Origin: Brachynemurus nebulosus
Taxonomy: Eukaryota; Arthropoda; Insecta; Neuroptera; Myrmeleontidae
Assembly: GCA_035578155.1 (NCBI GenBank)
Contig: JAPWDM010000008.1
Span: 4,361,347 to 4,425,346 of the forward strand
Direction of reading: 5' to 3'
Length of the DNA: 64,000 nucleotides
This document shows positions 60,720 through 64,000 of the stretch, in pieces. How positions within the stretch are numbered: position 1 is the stretch's first letter; every line of letters starts with the position of its first letter. The translations under genes and the position numbers were made by a program. The notes under the pieces are model-generated. The model saw nothing but the letters and a program-made list of their open reading frames with translations, was not told the origin of the DNA and did not search any database.

Positions 60720-61755
60720 TTATAATATTGAAAATAAAGTTGAACTGTAGATATCGGTGTAGTCATTTAAAAGGTGATCGGAGCTATGTTTATTTATTTC
60801 TATTGCTTCTAGGATTGTTAACTTCTGTCCTTTGCTTGCCTCGTGTAACACAGTAATTTCCCGTTCTGGTGTGTGTGCGGTGTCTATTAAGTGCCTCGCA
60901 AAAGCAGAGTCGGATTTCTTATTTCTATATGACCTAAAATGCTCTGCTCTCCGGATTTCAACGTTTCTGCCAGTTTGACCGATGTAAAAACCATTACAAT
61001 CTTGGCAGTTTAATTTGTAGATACCCAATTTTTTAAGTTTATCAATTTTTGTTTTATTGTTATATATTAAATTTCCTAGATTAAAGCCTGATTTAAATGC
61101 TATATTTATGTTTGATTTTGCTAGAACTTTTTTAATTTTATCTGATATTTTACCAAAATATGTTGTAGTTTTAAAGTTAGTTTTTGGTTCTGGTTTAACG
61201 GAGAGGTAAATTTCTTTTAAGATTTGTTTAAATTCTTTCTTAGCTATTAATTTATCGATTAGGTTTGAATTATATCCGTTATTATTCGCTATTATTTTAA
61301 TATTATTTATTTATTTTTTAAAATTTTCTTTCGACAAAGGTATATTAAACGCGCAGTGGATCATTGAATTGTAGGCTGCGACTTTATGTTGATACGGACT
61401 TATTGAATCGTTTGGAATTGTAATACTTGAGGAAGATGGCTTTCTATGTATATTGAAATCAAGCTTATTGTTAATTTTGGTTATAGTCAAATCTAAAAAA
61501 AATACTATTATAAAAGCTTATACTATTATCTTTTTCTACCTCTAAGTCAAATTGAATTTTTGGATCTAATGAATTTAATGACTACAAATTTTTCTAGCTG
61601 GCGGATCGATCCATCGAAGCCTATAATTATGTCATCCACGTATCTATACCCAAATTTTACATGTTGTTTGGTTAGTGTATATTATTCATTATTATTTCTT
61701 CTAAGTTTGACATATAAATTTCTGCCAACAGAGGGCTCTGAGTAGTTAAGGGGTT
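60720..61755 (-). pseudogene. 3' fragment of a Penelope-like retroelement (RT end plus GIY-YIG endonuclease)
   Basis: On the minus strand from about 61745: S-P-L-L-A-E-I-Y-M (reverse transcriptase motif), then after a frameshift R-Y-V-D-D (61642-61631, catalytic). Next come K-I-Q-F-D-L-E-V-E and H-R-K-P-S, with a stop near 61310. Finally there is an intact 102-codon end, 61028-60720, carrying G-I-Y-K-L and F-Y-I-G-Q-T-G-R. The order RT then GIY-YIG endonuclease is diagnostic for Penelope-like elements. The 5' part is missing and at least one frameshift and one stop are present, so it is dead. Confidence 0.88.
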
Positions 61756-61759
61756 AAAA

Positions 61760-62500
61760 GAACGCTAATTTACACAGAATATTACAGAACGAACGGTAGT
61801 ATCTCTAAATTACTGAAACCAGTGTAACGACAAAGGATAGAAAATAACTCCCACTATGTTATATATGTGCACGCGGAGTTGTACGTGGTAGTGCGATAGA
61901 TGGTTGTGTGTATGGGTGTCTTGCATACGCATATACGTAACATGCATGTGGCACGCATCATGTACGTATACCACGTATACCGTGTCAACACAACGGCAAC
62001 AATATGACAACAATTGAAACACACCCATTGGTAGCTACTAAGTGAATGGGTGCGTTTGGCAGAAAAAAGTTCTTGTTAGGACTAAAGCACAAACTATACT
62101 ATACCATTTTCAGCCAGAACGCGCTTATATTAGGCGCTAATTTGTTCCGCCATGTTTGTTTATATTTATTTTTAAAGAAGTTATTCTGTGAATAGTTGTT
62201 CTGTGCAATTTTTTTATTTAATATTATTAACAATTACAAACAATGAATCAACAAATAATGAAGACCTATGTATACAAAAATCGTAGATTTAATATATTAG
62301 AGGTTATGTTTCTCAGTGAAAACTATTTTTGTGTCCTAGCGGAAAGTAGCATACACAGCAGGACCGCCATTTTACTTATAAAAGTTTGTAAGTTCTATTT
62401 TCTGCCAAACGCACCCAATGACAACATAGTTCTGTAAAATGCACATAAATGCCCATAAGTGATTGCAGAAAAGAGATAGTTGTATTCCTTCCAGTGTTCC
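61760..62500. repeat. Dispersed repeat related to 1500-1960 and 37650-37930
   Basis: CCCACTATGTTATATATGTG CACGCGGAGTTGT and ACAATTGAAACACACCCATT are shared with 1677-1870. The copy is interrupted by the MITE at 62048-62416. No conserved frame. Confidence 0.65.
62048..62416. mobile_element. MITE with GGGTGCGTTTGGCAG ends
   Basis: Perfect inverted ends GGGTGCGTTTGGCAGAAAA / TTTTCTGCCAAACGCACCC, flanked by AAT on both sides. The copy of the surrounding repeat at 1870 lacks it. The 3-bp target suits PIF/Harbinger-like elements. The 64-codon frame inside is not supported. Confidence 0.75.
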
Positions 62501-62645
62501 ATGCTAATTCATTTAGAGATTGGGATTTTTAATAAACTGCAGTTGGCGACTCTGCTATACTAGCTTCGTGTAATAGATGTGCACCTGCATGTAACCTCGA
62601 CAGACATTCTAGGAATTGTGTATGTAAATTCAAATTTGTGTATTG

Positions 62646-62655
62646 TATAAATAAT
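62646..62655 (+). promoter_or_regulatory. TATA-like box of gene J
   Basis: TATAAATAAT 33 nt before the ATG. The conserved block begins near 62515 (GAGATTGGGATTTTTAATAA). Confidence 0.5.
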
Positions 62656-62678
62656 TAAATTGTGTAAAAAAATCTGAA

Positions 62679-63833
62679 ATGGAGAATTCCATAAATGAAT
62701 TCGGTTTTCATACAGTTTTAATTAAAGCGGAGAAAGATGAAATGAATGAACCGGCCCATGGAACTGACCATGCAAATAAAATTAAAGTGGAGAAAGATGA
62801 AGTGATTAGACCGAGCCATGACAATTTTCACACGTTTGAAATTAAAGTTGAAAAAGATGATATGAATGAATCGGGCCACGAAATTGATTGCAAATTTGAA
62901 ATTAAAGTGGAAGAAGATGAAGCGTTTGAAAATAATTCAGTGTTATCAACAGAAACAAAAGTTTTTAAACCAGTTAAATTGGCCCAAGAAAATAACAGTT
63001 GGACAGATACAAAAAACGTTACAGACTTACAAGAGCAAAATATAAAACTGGTAAGTATTTTATTTGAATTAAAAATAACAGAATAAAATTATGCAAATTA
63101 ATCAAAATACAATATATTTTAGGAGTGGAGTGAATCTTTGATAGATTCGAACAGTTTACATACGGAAATAAAAATTGAAGAAGATGAAGTAGACGAAGAA
63201 CATTCAACAGATTTAACAGAACATCAGATTGCAAGTGTTGGCAAAAAACTATATCACTGCGATACATGTAATAAAACATTTACTTATCCAAGTGATTTAA
63301 AAAGACATCAAATAATTCATAGTGGTGAAAGGCCGTATAAATGTAATATGTGTTCTAAAACATTTAGTAATATAACACACTTAAAAATACATAAAAAAAT
63401 TCACAGTGATGAAAAACCGTATCATTGTAATGTATGTAATAAAGCATTTACTCGAAAAGAAACCTTAAAAAGACATGAAATTATACACACTGATGAAAAA
63501 CCATATCAGTGTAATATGTGTTCAAAAACATTTAATACTTCAAGTTATTTAAAAGTACATGAAAGAATACACAGTGGTGAAAAACCATACCAGTGTAATA
63601 TTTGTACTAAAACATTTAATCGAATGGGAAGTTTAAAGACACATGAAATAACTCATAGTGCTGAAAGACCATATAAATGTAATCAATGCCCTAAAGCATT
63701 TATTACTTTAAGTCATTTAAAACAACATGAAGGAATACACAGTGATGAAAAACCATACAAATGTAATGTGTGTTCTAAAACATTTTATCGTAAAGATATG
63801 TTAAAAAAACATGAAAAAATTCACAGTGGTTGA
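62679..63833 (+). CDS. Zinc-finger gene J (exons 62679-63050 and 63123-63833)
   Basis: Predicted 360-residue protein, the smallest member. Exon 1 has motifs at 16 (I-K-A-E), 36, 56 (followed by K-D-D) and 76. The intron is 72 bp, the shortest. The linker has I-K-I-E-E-D-E. Seven complete C2H2 fingers, the last three of the shared type (NRMGSLKT, ITLSHLKQ, YRKDMLKK). Compared with E it lacks about four middle fingers, so fingers are gained and lost in whole units while both ends stay fixed. The 3' flank matches gene I to the end of the window. AATAAA follows the stop by about 36 nt. Confidence 0.88.
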
Positions 63834-64000
63834 AAAAGCGTATTGGAATCTATCAGTAGGCGTGACTGAATAAAAATGGCGGACGAAAAAGTGCATTGAC
63901 GTTAGTTTTAAATGCAACAATTTCAGTGTGATATGAAGAAAAAATGATAAATATTAAAACTGTTTGTAGGTGAGTTGAGTCAAGTTCGAAGAAACGAAAT

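Noticed and set aside
60720..61028. Stand-alone GIY-YIG nuclease gene
   Set aside because: Upstream on the same strand are decayed reverse transcriptase motifs in the order expected for Penelope-like elements.

Overview
The window is nuclear DNA from an animal, most likely an insect. This rests on very AT-rich intergenic DNA, GT-AG introns, and dense DNA transposons of insect-type families (hAT, piggyBac, Helitron, foldback, Penelope). A hemipteran such as an aphid is only a guess, because no single-copy marker gene is present.

The coding content is one head-to-tail family of C2H2 zinc-finger genes, all on the + strand. There are ten copies, called here A to J: A 3938-6480 (dead), B 7960-11197 (split by a transposon), C 15527-21199, D 28414-30539, E 32131-33669, F 39093-40688, G 45191-46529, H 52298-53826, I 58265-59592 and J 62679-63833. 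All share one architecture. Exon 1 (100-143 codons) encodes a 20-residue repeat built around I-K-V-E-K-D-E. A phase-0 intron follows, 72-80 bp where nothing has inserted. Exon 2 encodes a short acidic linker with one more I-K-I-E motif and then 7-12 C2H2 fingers of the usual 28-residue period. Each I-K-V-E is a textbook sumoylation consensus (hydrophobic-K-x-E) followed by acidic residues, so the N-terminal module reads as an array of candidate SUMO acceptor sites. It replaces the ZAD, KRAB or BTB module that such proteins usually carry. I do not recognise this module as a named domain.

Two subfamilies are visible. A-C have a five- or four-repeat exon 1, no TATA-like box and degenerate extra fingers at the 3' end. 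D-J have a conserved promoter with a TATAAATAAT-like box 30-41 nt before the ATG, and (except H) the same last finger and a shared 3' flank with AATAAA. H has a D-J type exon 1 joined to a different set of fingers.

Almost everything between and inside the genes is mobile DNA. Many elements are defined by terminal inverted repeats plus target-site duplications that can be read directly: seven hAT elements (8-bp duplications), two piggyBac elements (TTAA), foldback elements (9-bp duplications in two cases), two Helitron ends (hairpin plus CTAG), a PIF/Harbinger-like element (TAA), a pogo/Tc1-like element (TA), a DDE transposon with a decayed transposase that carries a SWIM zinc finger, a solo LTR, and a 3' Penelope-like fragment with YVDD and GIY-YIG motifs. 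Several are nested three deep. Long (TA)n tracts, a tRNA-like gene in the intron of F, and a recurrent 22-50 codon reading frame near four of the genes complete the picture.

Taken together this looks like an actively duplicating, fast-evolving DNA-binding gene cluster embedded in transposons, comparable in layout to vertebrate KRAB zinc-finger clusters but with an N-terminal SUMO-motif array.
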